Assembly (NCBI GenBank): GCA_029961685.1 | Contig: JARWKL010000003.1 | Span: 17,788,467 to 17,852,466, forward strand | DNA: 64,000 bases | Direction of reading: 5' to 3' | Source: Aristolochia californica | Lineage: Eukaryota; Streptophyta; Magnoliopsida; Piperales; Aristolochiaceae | Shown: positions 51,692-61,300 of the stretch, piece after piece | Numbering within the stretch: position 1 is the stretch's first letter | Layout of the letters: each line of letters starts with the position of its first letter | Translations under genes and position numbers: made by a program | The notes under the pieces: model-generated | Databases searched by the model: none | What the model saw: only the letters and a program-made list of their open reading frames with translations | What the model was told of the DNA's origin: nothing

Positions 51692-52107
51692 TGTTAGGAT
51701 CCTCATGATCCATGGAGCGTGTCACCCTCCTCTCTTCTCTTCTCTTCCTTCCATTATCTTGCTTGACGTTGAGATGGAATAAGGGATTGATGGATATTGA
51801 ATTTCGGAAAGGAGAATTGGGGAAAAAATGGAAGAGAGCTTGAAGGAGCTCTTGACCTGTTTATCTAATTTACTCTAGCTAAAGTATACTCAATTCATAA
51901 TTCTCATTACCCTAGCCGTCCCCTTAAAGGGTTGAGGACGTCCAAAACACTAAAGACCCCTTGGGTCAATGGTTCAAACCATTAAATGCTAAACCAGCCC
52001 AAATCAAAGACAAAACCAAACAAAGAAACAATTACATGGAAATTGAAAAACACATTCATTAATTCCTACGCCTGTGGGTAACTCGTGATGCTATAGAGTC
52101 CATAACA
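51692..52107 (-). repeat. 5' LTR of nested chromovirus (416 bp)
   Basis: TGTTAGGATCC to CCATAACA, then ACTTT. The primer site at 51676-51690 is degenerate (CTGTCTATATCACAT on the plus strand). Confidence 0.9.
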
Positions 52108-52399
52108 ACTTTTCAATGGATGCAGCAAACCACCAAGAGAGTTCACGCCAAGAACCCTAGAATAGGGAGCCTAGCAAGAACCTAAATTACCCTAGGTTAA
52201 GCTAATTCTGAACTTGATTTATTTCTCCATCCTTCCCCCTTAAATAGGGTAATTAACATCAACATAGGTTAGGGTTATAAAACCCAATTCTACCCTACCT
52301 TTAAGACTTATTACAAATAAATAAAATTCGAAATTAAAAACATAATAAATAATAAAAGTAAAGTTGATGACTCAGTGTTATTGAGTCCATAACAACAAG

Positions 52400-53196
52400 A
52401 ACGAGGTATTTTATTTCATATGTTGTGAATAAGTTTATGTGACCAAAATATTCAAGAAAAGGGGAGCACAAAAGAAGAAGCTTGTGCATCTAAGAAGAAA
52501 TTTTTATATCAGATTTTTTCATGGGTTCTTTTACAAAGTTTATTATTTGGTTCATGTTATATGTGTTGGAAGATGGTCATGTTATATTCAGCTGCAACTA
52601 TTATGTCTCTTTGGGGACATTATTATTGAAGAAGAAGTGGCCTCATGTCATCATTTATTTTAACCCGTCAAAAAGATCAAAATTATTTTTGTTGGGAGTC
52701 CATGACGAAGGAACATCATCCCCGTCAAAAAGATCAAAATTATTTGTGGTTGGAAGTCCATGACGGAGGAACTTCATCCCTGTTGAAAAGATCAAAAATT
52801 TTTTTGGTTGGAAGTCCATGACGGAGGAACTTATTATTACATCTATGTAATGGTTTTTATGTCTCCTACAACTTGAGAGTCATTGTCCTATGGAGGGGCA
52901 CGGTGGTGGACACATCAGAGCAATGCCGATAAACACACTACCAATACAAGACGGAGTGTGCCTACATCCAGCATTAGGATTGGAGTATGAAGCAATGGCT
53001 TACCGGCAAGGAGTGATTTTTACTCTCACTTATATAATGCCGCAGGGCCTCAATTAAGGATGCAACAGCGTGAGGGGGAGTATTGGAAGATGAAGGCATA
53101 TTGGAAGATGTGCCATTTTATAAAAAAAAATTCTATACATCTTTTGCAGCAACCTGGGAGTTCAAGTTGTTCTCTCACCCCCAGCTTGAGGGGGAG
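52400..53196 (+). other. 3' interior of coding-free element with 57-bp tandem repeats and PPT
   Basis: Three tandem units of 57 bp start at 52664, 52721 and 52778 (C(C/T)GT(C/T)(A/G)AAAAGATCAAA..TGG(G/A)AGTCCATGACG(A/G)AGGAAC). No recognised gene; a short frame through the first units repeats KRSKLF. PPT CAGCTTGAGGGGGAG at 53182-53196. Confidence 0.8.
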
Positions 53197-53638
53197 TTTT
53201 GGAAGATAAACTCAAGTCCACATGACCAAGGAAGGCCCACATATCTAAGATTATTATAAGATGGGCCACATGACAAAGGAAGGCCCACAAGATGGGCCCA
53301 AGCTTATAAGAAGTAGGACCCATAATGATTACCATGAGCTGGCATCCTTATCAAATCAGTTGGAAGATAAAGAAGGACTCACAAAAGTATCTTTATCTTA
53401 GGGTCATGACCAAGAAGAGTTTTAGTTTGAGTTATGTTTGTCTTTTATCTATATTGAGTTATTTAATTATGTTAGGACTTATCTTTAAGTGCTATAGTTT
53501 GGGTGGAATTGGGACAAGGGTAGTTTTATTGTAATTGGACTCTACTAGCTTCCTCTATTATAAATAGAGGTTCATTTACTCTGATTACAACAAGTTATTG
53601 ATGTCAATGAAGTACTTCATTTTTCCATAAATTCAACA
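53197..53638 (+). repeat. 3' LTR of coding-free element (442 bp)
   Basis: TTTTGGAAGATAAACTC (first TG degraded to TT) to AAATTCAACA, then AACAT. Confidence 0.9.
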
Positions 53639-54481
53639 AACATCATGGAAGAACATGTCTCCAGCAATGTTATTCATCATGATACTTCTGAACAAATTTG
53701 GGAGACATGTGCTAAGCTAGCCCCCAACAACTTAAATGGGCAATATGATATTCTCCAAAGAATATTGACTACTAAAAAAGGAGAATATCCATGAATATTT
53801 GGCCCGCTTTAGAGGCCTTCTTCAAGAGTGGAAATTACCTCACCCTACCACTATGGATGTCTCTGTCCAAGATAAGCAAAGAGAAGAACTAGTCATTGCC
53901 ATTTGCCTTGAAAATATTAAACCATATCTCGAAGTTGCTAAGATTCAACTTCTTAGTGCCTCTGTTGTTCCCACCTTTGATGATGTATGTACCACATTAC
54001 TCCGTATTCTAGACGCTTCTTCGTTTACTAATGAAGTATCATCTGCTATGTACTCCGAACATAGGGGAAGCATCATCCAACCACGGCCGAGGCCGTGGCA
54101 AAAATTATAGAGGAGGACAAGGAAGAGGTGGAAGGAATGGTTCAATCAGAACAGATGGCAAAGAACACACTCAATGTGGGAGATATGGCCACACTATAGG
54201 TACATGCTATTACAGCATGGAGTGCACCTATTGTGGAAGATATGGCCACTCTATAGAAACATGTTATAAAGCTAATGGCAAATCAGCCTTGACGAAGGCT
54301 AATCAAGTTGTGGCCATATCTCCCACATTGATACAAAGGAGGACCAATCAACCACATCAACAAAAAAGAAAACCCTTACTGATGATGAGTATGAGTTGTT
54401 CAAAAAAAATGAAAACAATGATGGATTCTTCTCCAAGTTCCTCCGCAACTACCACTGTCACCATTGCTTCAGGTATGTTAT
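53639..54481 (+). pseudogene. gag end of split Ty1/copia element with two zinc knuckles
   Basis: Resumes gag after the insertion: IMEEHVSSNVIHHDTSEQIW, then 53799-54110 LARFRGLLQEWKLPHP-like, QREELVIAICLENIKPYLEV, PTFDDVCTTLLRILDASS. 54031-54480 reads RGRGKNYRGGQGRGGRNG, CGRYGHTIGTCYYSMECTYC, GRYGHSIETCYKANGKSA. Frameshifts at about 53780 and 54090. It stops where the chromovirus LTR begins, in the linker before protease. Confidence 0.87.
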
Positions 54482-55117
54482 TGTTGAAGACTCAATAGCT
54501 AACCGAGTTACCCAAAGGAGGTGCCACTGACTCACTTAGTTAATTGCTTTTACTTTCATATTTTATATTGCTTTTAAGTATATTTTTCATTAAGTATTTA
54601 AGGAAAGATGCCGCAAGGGCAGAATTATAATTATTAAACCCTAAACTCTAATTTCATCAAACCCTATTTAGATTTCAAATGAATGAAGAGAAGGCAAATC
54701 TGATTTTTTAGTTAAACAGGGTTAAGAGTTCTCCTTGATGAGCTCTAGGATTTTGAGTTCTCCTTGACAAGCTCTAGGTCCAAGTTCGCTCTTGAATCTG
54801 ATTTCTCTCCTATCCCTTTTTTTTTTATCTATATTGTCATCTATAACCTTACTGAGAGAGAAGAGTCCCAATTTTTGAATATACATGAACAACAAGAGGC
54901 TAAAAATCCTCTCTTTCCATGAACATCAAGAGGGTTCTCAACCTCTCATCCAAATCCAACAAAGGAGGCCAATAATGCTCCTTTTATGAGTTCCATAAGA
55001 GGTTCCTACACCTCTTACCGAGAGCAGCAAAACCTACCAGTGCTGAACTCGTATTTCACACTCTGGATTCACCACTCCCACGCCAAGTTACTAGATCCAT
55101 GGCAAGGGACCATAAAA
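54482..55117 (+). repeat. 5' LTR of chromovirus (636 bp)
   Basis: Starts TGTTGAAGACTCAATAGC (family form TGTTATGGACTC) and ends GGGACCATAAAA (family form CCATAACA). Repeated GAGTTCTCCTTGA(T/C) and AACATCAAGAGG motifs in U5. Confidence 0.8.
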
Positions 55118-55120
55118 ATG

Positions 55121-55136
55121 TGGTATCAGAGCAGGG
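55121..55136 (+). other. Primer-binding site (initiator Met tRNA)
   Basis: TGGTATCAGAGCAGGG. Confidence 0.82.
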
Positions 55137-55149
55137 TAACACGGGGGAG

Positions 55150-56290
55150 CCCAACAATGGTGAGTTAAAAGAATTGATGATTAGAGGGCAGCATGTGTAG
55201 GTAGAGACACAGTCAAAAAATGAGAGAAATTTTGCACTAATAATTGAGAAGTTGGAACAACTTCCAAATATGAATCTCCATATCGATAGACTTTCTGGGA
55301 TGATGGGAAATATTACGGCTGGAAGGAACTCAACACCAGAACAAAGAGGAGAGGATAACTCACACAACAGAGGGAGAGACCAGGTTTTAGGGCGCAATGC
55401 CTTCCCTGCCTAGACTGGAAATTTCAACTAGGGAGGAGGCACCATTCCCAAGTGTAAAAAATTGGATTTTCCTAATTTTAATGGGTCAAATGATCCCTTT
55501 ATTTGGTTACATAGGTGCGAAAAATATTTATCCATCAAAGAACATCAAAAATTGTTAAGGTGGGATTGGCCGCCTTCCACATGCTCAATGAAGCACAACT
55601 TTGGTTTCATCAAGAAGAGTTGGATAGATTGGTACTGGATTGGAAAGAGTTCAAAGAATATGGTTTGGTCCTCCACCCCACAGCAACCAGTTGGGGGATT
55701 TGGTGTTGTTATAACAAATAGGGCCAGTGGAACTATATAAAAAACAGTTCCAAGAAAAATTGGCCACAGCCATCCGGATTCTTCTCGTAGACCAGCAGGT
55801 CAATTTATTTACGACCGAACTTAATGAGTCTTTAAGGTTAGAGGTGGAGCTCCATGCACCTGCTTACTTAGCTCGAGCAATGAATTTAGCTCGTGCATTG
55901 GAAACTCGCCAAAAAGTTCAAAATAGGAGGACAACTTGGCAAGGAGATCAGAACACTTTAAATCCTTGGCAAGGGAGGCACAATACTTCCCCTCAGATAA
56001 CTTTTCCAGGAGGGCAACAGGCCAGAAATAATCCAATTACTACTCTTACAGCAGATACACGGCCCAGCAACCCACCCACCCAGTATATTCAAAAATTAAC
56101 TAGTTTGGAGATGGCTGACCGCAGGGCGAAGAACCTATGTTACAACTGTGATGAATCGTACAGGGCAGGCAATCAGTGTAAACTATTGTTCTGGTTAGAA
56201 GTTGATGAACTAGCAGAACCAAAACCCAATGATGATAATACTGAGGAAGATGCACCAGAAATCTCTCTACATGCCATTATCGGCTAGAAA
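55150..56290 (+). pseudogene. gag of chromovirus
   Basis: N-terminal helix-rich part near 55160-55440. 55462-55740 reads LDFPNFNGSNDPFIWLHRCE then, one frame over, VGLAAFHMLNEAQLWFHQEE. 55727-56287 reads ELYKKQFQEKLATA, FTTELNESLRLEVELHAPAY, zinc knuckle LCYNCDESYRAGNQC (the expected His is missing: the family has GHxC), acidic linker and LHAIIG. Confidence 0.85.
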
Positions 56291-56302
56291 TCCCCCAAAA
56301 CT

Positions 56303-56677
56303 ATGCAAGTCAGGACTTGGGTGATGGACCAGGAACTTGTTAGCCTTGTGGATTCGCGAAGTACACATAATTTTCTCAGTTTAATAGCTGCTCAACACCT
56401 TCAACTACAAATCCTTCCACACCCAACAGCCACGGTTTTAGTTACCAATGGAGAAAAAGTTCCTAGCTATGGAATCAACAAAGCAGTAAACTTCTCAATC
56501 GGTACGACTGTCTTTCATTCAGAATTTTTTGTCATACCTTTAGCTGGGTTCGATATGGTATTGGGCATTAAATTGTTGCAAAAATTGGGCCCTATTTTAT
56601 GGGACTTCACTGCTTTAACTATGATTTTTAAATGGGCAGACGCCAAGTATTGTTATAGGGTAGTCAAGTTGTCATGA
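56303..56677 (+). pseudogene. Protease of chromovirus, altered active site
   Basis: ELVSLVDSRSTHNFLSLIAA: the DSG triad reads DSR. Followed by VIPLAGFDMVLGIKLLQKLG and PILWDFTALTM. Likely inactive. Confidence 0.82.
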
Positions 56678-56746
56678 ATTCATACCCTTCACACACAAGA
56701 CAATCCAGACAGCACTATAGAATGCCTCCTAGATGAATTCTCGAAC

Positions 56747-57640
56747 TTGTTTCAAGAGCCCTCTGGGCTGCCTCCCTTGAGGCATTGTGATCATCAAATC
56801 TATTTAAAACCGAGCTCAGATGTTGTGGTGATTCAACCATACCGGTATCCACACCTCCAGAAAGATGAAATAAAAAGACAATGCCAAGCAATGCTACAAC
56901 AGGGCCTTATTCGGAGTAGTCGTTCACCATTTTCTTCTCCAGTCCTCCTCGTTAAGAAACATGATGGTACCTGGCGATTTTGTGTTGATTATCGGGATTT
57001 GAATGCCCAAAATGTAAAAGACAAGTTCCCTATTCTTGTGGTGGAGGAGCTTTTGGATAATTTACATGGCTCATGGGTATTCACCAAATTAGACTTGCAC
57101 TTTGAGGATATCATCAGCTTCGTATGTATCTAGCTGACATCGAGAAAACTGCCTTCCGCGCTCATCATGGCCATTTTGAATTTGTGGTAATGCCATTTGG
57201 GTTATCCAACGGCGCATCCACATTCCAGGAGTTAATGAACGAGGTATTCCACAACTATCTACACAAATTTTTACAAGTTTTTTTTTTTATGATATACTCA
57301 TTTACAACCAGTCTGGGACTCAATATATAGAGCATTTAAAAGTGGTATTTCAGTTGTTACATTCACATCAGCTATATTTAAAAAAATCTAAATGCTCTTT
57401 TGCAAAGTCACATGTAGCCTATCTCGGCCATATTATTTCCCATGATGGGGTCACGGTTGATTCTGAGAAAATTCAAGTCATTTTCGATTGGACGCAACCT
57501 ATGAATTCCTCTACTTTGAGAGAGTTTTTGGATTAGTAGGATATTACAAAAAATTTATCAAAAATTATGGGCCATTAGCAGCACCATTGAGAAGCCTCCT
57601 CAAGAAAAAAAATCCTTTATTTGGAATGAACATGCCACAC
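56747..57640 (+). pseudogene. Reverse transcriptase of chromovirus
   Basis: 56747-57133: [74 protein letters not shown]. 57124-57330: [35 protein letters not shown]. The catalytic box is in an 11-T run: [10 protein letters not shown], first Asp replaced by Tyr (57288-57290) with an extra Phe. 57342-57536: KSKCSFAKSHVAYLGHIIS. Several frameshifts. Confidence 0.87.
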
Positions 57641-58110
57641 AGTCCTTCATAGATTTCAAATTAGCTCTTGCATCTACACTAGTTCTACAACTTCTAAATT
57701 TTGATGAATTATTTGAGGTCGTGTGTGATGCATCTGGTGGGGGCATTGGGGCCATTCTACAACAGAAGTTTCATCCTATTGCTTATTTTAGTAGATAGTT
57801 ACCAGAACGACATCACAAATTGGCAGCATATGAACGCAAATTATTCTTGTTGACCAAAGTTGTTCAACATTGGCGACCTTACTTATGCGGTCATGCCTTT
57901 CTCATTCACACTTATCATTACAGTCTTAAATATTTGTTGAAGCAGTGGCTCACAACTTCTCCTCAACAACACTGGATTAGTAAATTGATGAGGTTCGACT
58001 TGTCAGTGGAATACCGCGAAGGGCGATTAAACAAGGTTGTCACGATGTTTGGAGAATCTACTGCTTCTCTATGCCATCAACCAACCTCATTTTCTTATCT
58101 TAGACTTGGT
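57641..58110 (+). pseudogene. RNase H of chromovirus
   Basis: FEVVCDASGGGIGAILQQKF, HPIAYFSR, stop, then AAYERKLFLLTKVVQHWRPY and THYYSLKYLLKQWLTTSPQQ-type end, MRFDLSVEYREGRLN. Confidence 0.85.
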
Positions 58111-59026
58111 TCAGGAGGAAAATATTAGCAATCCGGTTCTCCAAGATTTGCACACAAAAATTATAGAGGGGGCACTGGTCTCTAGATGTTCAATTCAGGA
58201 TTCTCTTATTTTCTACATGTTGCACTTATATTTACCACACACTTCCGAGTTGGTGTCAGTCATCCTCTTTGCATACCATGATAGCACTCATGAAGGCATA
58301 TAGAAAACCTTGCATCGCATTCGAGCAGATTTCTATTGGCATGCCATGAAGACCTCCATTGCCGCATATGTCACAACCTGTCCAGTTTGTCAACGTAACA
58401 AGGTCGAACACTTAAGTCCAGTGGGTCTTCTGCAGCCTTTTGCATTTCCTACACAAGTGTGGGCAGATATATCTATGGATTTCATTGAAGGTCTTCCACA
58501 TTCTTCAGATAAATTGGTATTATTTGTGGTAGTGGATAGGTTCTCCAAGTATGCTCATTTTATACCCATGGCACATCCATATACTGCATCTTGAGTGGCA
58601 TAGACATTCCTCGAGCATATTGTTTGTTTACATGGCAATCCAGAATCGATTGTCAATGATCCTAATGCGGTCTTTACCAACACTTTTTTGTGAAATTCGT
58701 CTATGCGTCACCAAGATGAAATTCTCATCATCCTATCATCCTCAAACAGACGGCCAAACCAAGGTGGTTAACTGCACCATGGACATGTATCTCTGATGCC
58801 TTGTGGGCGATTGTCCTAAAAATTGGGTTCAATGGCTACCATGGGCTGAATATTGTTACAACACTTCCTTCCACACAACCTTATAGTCTACTCCCTTCTG
58901 AGTTCTATATGGCAGAGATCCCCGTCGACTTCTCTCTTAGACTCTGGGCTCCACCAGAGTGGACTCAATAGATGAAGCACTCATTGAACGGGACAAGGAG
59001 CTACAGAATATTTTGGTTCGCATACT
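58111..59026 (+). pseudogene. Integrase of chromovirus, interrupted at C-terminus
   Basis: HDSTHEGI, stop, then RADFYWHAMKTSIAAYVTTC, PVCQRNKVEHLSPVGLLQPF, ISMDFIEGLPHSSDK, VVVDRFSKYAHFIPMAHPYT. The second catalytic Asp motif is SIVNDPNAVFTNTF (family SDRDxxF), so it is altered. HPQTDGQTKVVNCTM: the catalytic Glu is Lys. Ends at IERDKELQNIL, where the LTR at 59027 begins. Confidence 0.85.
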
Positions 59027-59390
59027 TGTTATGGACTCCATAAACTCTAGATTAACTAGTCGATGAATAGGGTGGATTATGTAATTTGCACTTTTAATTC
59101 ATTAGTGTTTTCTTGTAATCCGGTTGAAACTTATGGCCTCTTGCTTGAGCCCTTGTTGGTGTCATTCCCTGATTCCCTTTATTGGGAGGTCTGATTAATG
59201 AAAGACCAAGCATTGATCATAGTTGCAAATGAGATTGGGTTCTCTCTCTTACGAGGCCTGAGATCAGGTTCTCTCTCTGACAAGGCCTAAGGTGCAAGCT
59301 TCCTTCGAAAGCTTGGTTATCCTCACGTCTTCTGTTCCGGAACCAAGAAGAGATCGTCTGGTGGCTGATCCATGGAAATGGAGCATATCA
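59027..59390 (+). repeat. LTR of second capture element (364 bp)
   Basis: Edges TGTTATGGACTCC and GCATATCA. Placed as 5' LTR because the primer site follows at 59393. Inserted in integrase of the chromovirus; left flank ATACT. Confidence 0.82.
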
Positions 59391-59791
59391 ACTTGGTATC
59401 AGAGCGGACCACCATCGACGATTCATCTTCTCTAAATGATTACCGCACTCTGGTGAAGGAATTTCTAATCAAAACACAGAACCACTATGCCGTACTCCAC
59501 ACTGGTCTTAAGGAAATCAAGGAGCTTATTCGTCAACTCACTCTTCGATTTGATGCAAATATTGCTCGAACTTCTGCTATTTTGGGTAGTGCCGCAGAAA
59601 CAAAATCAGATAAATTGGTGATGCCAAAAATCAGAGAACCATCTGTTTCTCCAGCCACGGCGACATCCGAAATTGGGGACTCCACATGTCCTAAATTGGA
59701 AGGATCCTCCCCACAAAATTGGTTGGAAAAAATGGAAGAGGGTTTGTTATCAAACCCTTTTTCCCTAGATGCCATACATCCTCCCAAATAG
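59372..59791 (+). CDS. Leader ORF of second capture element, gag-like N-terminus
   Basis: 139 codons overlapping the LTR end and primer site. ERTTIDDSSSLNDYRTLVKE resembles the N-terminal gag start of the chromoviruses here (DRSTLGDSSSPEDIRQVL). It continues with a coiled, charged stretch (LHTGLKEIKELIRQLTLRFD) and ends at WLEKMEEGLLSNPF. Probably a gag remnant. Start codon choice is uncertain. Confidence 0.6.
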   Translation: MEMEHINLVSERTTIDDSSSLNDYRTLVKEFLIKTQNHYAVLHTGLKEIKELIRQLTLRFDANIARTSAILGSAAETKSDKLVMPKIREPSVSPATATSEIGDSTCPKLEGSSPQNWLEKMEEGLLSNPFSLDAIHPPK

Positions 59792-60116
59792 AAGGCGTTG
59801 AAAATCCGAGAGTTCACTGTCTCAGCCAAACTCCGAGTGTCCAAAATCAGAGGGCGAAGTGACCTCCAAACCGAAGACCTACACTGCCGTAGTAGAACCA
59901 TGACACATGTTCATCAAACCATGACACATGTTCGTCAAGAAGTAGAAGTATTCTCAATTTAGGCCACTCATTCATCCTATTCGCCGTCCACAACATCTCA
60001 AGCTCGATGGGCTAGCAGTTGGCAAGGAGCTTGAAAATTATAGACAAGCACCATTGTAGGCTTCTACGAACCAAAACCCACCAAAACCCAGAGATTTCTA
60101 TTTTGCAGTTGAAATC
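59792..60116 (+). other. Non-coding spacer with 21-bp direct repeat
   Basis: ACCATGACACATGTTC(A/G)TCAA occurs twice at 59897-59938. Otherwise nothing recognised. Confidence 0.5.
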
Positions 60117-60944
60117 GTGGCCCTGGCAGAAGAAGAGAGGTCTCGCATAGAAGATTTCGAATTGAAATGGCTTCAACAAGATGAGGCCCCTGTTTGGGGT
60201 GCTGTAAATGGCCTTCCATTCGTGGTTTCTAGGCACAAAATCAGGTCTGCAATTGCCATTCCACCCTTTCTTACAGTGGAGCATGCATCCCTCTCTCTCT
60301 ATGCACTTATTTTTCCATGCATCAACAGGACTCCTCATGTTGGGGAGCTGTTCGAAGTAATGCCTCAATGTGATGTTGTTGGCTGGTCGGCAAAGCGAAC
60401 GTGGTTAATTAATCCTTCTAGAATCATGCCCATCTTCCAATTCAAGCAGCCGAGGGCCTTACCTATGTTTGCCATCAACAATTTTTTTTTACAAGGGCAG
60501 AGGAGAGATTCTATTATGATGAATGCCTACAGCAACCAGGTGGCTATTTTGGGTCATGTCACCAGTAGTAACAGCCCATGTCAACATGTTGTGTTAATTT
60601 TTTTGGGTGATATGGATGCTACTAATTCTTTGAGTAGTGTTCTAGTGACAGCTTTGTTCTTTGCGATCAGTTCTCGGGTTCTTGTTTCTGGAAATCAGCA
60701 TGGAATGATCCATAATTTCACATTCAAACCTGAGCAAGTAAGTATAAATCAAGGATGCAGTAGCAACATTCATGACATCAAGCTTCTAAAGGTTATAGGA
60801 GCTTTAATGTCCATCCATATGAACTCCATTGTAGGGAAACTTGTCATTGGATCTGATGAAGGATTGGTTTCGATAATTGTGAAGGAAGGGCCTACCATAT
60901 TGTCTCAGAGATGTTTTCAAGTGAACCATCTACTGGTGCTTTAA
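60117..60944 (+). CDS. ORF ending in a tomosyn/Lgl-like fragment
   Basis: 275 codons. Residues 1 to about 140 (VWGAVNGLPFVVSRHKIRSA, YALIFPCINRTPHVGELFEV, RALPMFAINNFFLQGQ) are unrecognised. From about residue 165 it matches the plant tomosyn/lethal-giant-larvae WD40 region: SVLVTALFFAISSRVLVSGN, QHGMIHNFTFKPEQ, KLVIGSDEGLVSII, EGPTILSQR. That family binds SNARE syntaxins in vesicle traffic. The frame leaves the homology at about 60918, where a one-base shift moves it to the next ORF. No intron across the region, so it was probably captured from spliced RNA. Confidence 0.78.
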   Translation: MALAEEERSRIEDFELKWLQQDEAPVWGAVNGLPFVVSRHKIRSAIAIPPFLTVEHASLSLYALIFPCINRTPHVGELFEVMPQCDVVGWSAKRTWLINPSRIMPIFQFKQPRALPMFAINNFFLQGQRRDSIMMNAYSNQVAILGHVTSSNSPCQHVVLIFLGDMDATNSLSSVLVTALFFAISSRVLVSGNQHGMIHNFTFKPEQVSINQGCSSNIHDIKLLKVIGALMSIHMNSIVGKLVIGSDEGLVSIIVKEGPTILSQRCFQVNHLLVL

Positions 60945-61294
60945 AATTTGAGAGTTTCAGCACCAATGGCTCTCCGCAAACTCTTTTGCTGGTAACCCTG
61001 AAAGATTCATCCATTTTGGACCTCGATGGAGACGCTAGAAATCCACTCACCAGCTGTGGGGTCCACTGTAAAAAACCTGCAAAAGCACTCTTCCTGCACC
61101 TTCTCGATGAGCTAGATACATCTGGCCATGGATACATTGCCTCAAGTCCACGTTTGAACCAAGGGCAGATGAGTAACGAAACAATATCAAAGCAATCACT
61201 TGTGTTGGTTTGTTCTGAAAAAGCTGCACATATGTATTCCTTACTTCGTCTGGTGCAGGGGGTTAAGAAAGTGGACAATACGAAAAATTTCTAG
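60911..61294 (+). pseudogene. Tomosyn/Lgl-like fragment, continued in shifted frame
   Basis: FSSEPSTGALKFESFSTNG, LLVTLKDSSILDLDGDARN, VHCKKPAKALFLHLLDELD, KQSLVLVCSEKAAHMYSLLR and LVQGVKKVDNTKNF match the plant tomosyn family (family forms: KDSSVLALDSDTGN, HPKKPSKALFMQILD, KQSLVLLCSEKAxYVYS, VQGVKKV). Similarity ends at 61290. With the preceding ORF it covers about 215 residues of a protein usually over 1000 residues long. Confidence 0.85.
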
Positions 61295-61300
61295 GGGACT

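Larger units (their letters stand above)
46961..52107 (-). mobile_element. Complete chromovirus (5147 bp) inside a solo LTR
   Basis: LTRs 46961-47373 (413 bp) and 51692-52107 (416 bp) are almost identical, with perfect target duplication ACTTT (46956-46960 and 52108-52112). Minus-strand order is gag, protease, RT, RNase H, integrase, chromodomain tail, PPT. Gag-protease is one long frame; RT has a deletion of about 22 codons and an altered catalytic box; integrase has stops. Youngest-looking layer of the nest at 43644-54481. Confidence 0.94.
46468..52394 (-). mobile_element. Solo LTR of a chromovirus, split by another chromovirus
   Basis: Outer halves 46468-46960 and 52108-52394 form one LTR of about 775 bp. 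Plus-strand edges are TGTTATGGTCCC and GAGTCCATAACA, with a perfect target duplication ACAAG (46463-46467 and 52395-52399). On the minus strand its end (CCAAGTTACTAGATCCATGG) equals the inner end of the LTR at 54482-55117, so it belongs to that family. The insertion inside has its own ACTTT duplication. Confidence 0.9.
44975..53638 (+). mobile_element. Large LTR element without coding capacity (LARD-like), with nested insertions
   Basis: LTRs 44975-45417 and 53197-53638 (443 and 442 bp, TGTTGGAAGAT family), primer site TGGTATCAAAGCAGG, PPT CAGCTTGAGGGGGAG. Target duplication AAAAT/AACAT (4 of 5) inside copia gag. Its own interior (45418-46467 and 52400-53196, about 1.85 kb) has no ORF with a recognisable gag or pol motif. 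It must rely on other elements. The PPT type is that of the copia elements here. Confidence 0.88.
43644..54481 (+). mobile_element. Ty1/copia element (5' LTR, gag) split by nested elements; pol lost
   Basis: 5' LTR 43644-44230 (edges TGTTACAATG and AAATTCAACA, same family as 25959), primer site TGGTATCAGAGCATC, leader, gag start at 44745, insertion of a coding-free LTR element 44975-53638 (flanks AAAAT/AACAT), gag end with zinc knuckles to 54481, where a chromovirus LTR begins. Protease onward is absent from the window. Confidence 0.88.
54482..59026 (+). mobile_element. Chromovirus with 636-bp LTR, cut in integrase by a capture element
   Basis: 5' LTR 54482-55117, primer site TGGTATCAGAGCAGGG, gag, protease, RT, RNase H and integrase up to 59026, where a new LTR starts. 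The integrase C-terminus and the 3' LTR are not in the window. Same LTR family as the solo LTR at 46468. All domains are broken. Confidence 0.88.
59027..61300 (+). mobile_element. Second gene-capturing LTR element, 5' part only
   Basis: LTR 59027-59390, primer site TGGTATCAGAGCGGACC, a gag-like leader ORF, then host-derived coding sequence ending near 61300. No 3' LTR is visible. The LTR is collinear with that of the PFK/enolase element: shared TGTTATGGACTC, GAA(A)CTTATGGCCT, CCCT(A/G)ATTCCCT(A/T)TAT, and the GAGGTC/GAGGCC repeats before AGCT(C/T)CCTTCGAA. No retroviral enzymes are present. Confidence 0.82.
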
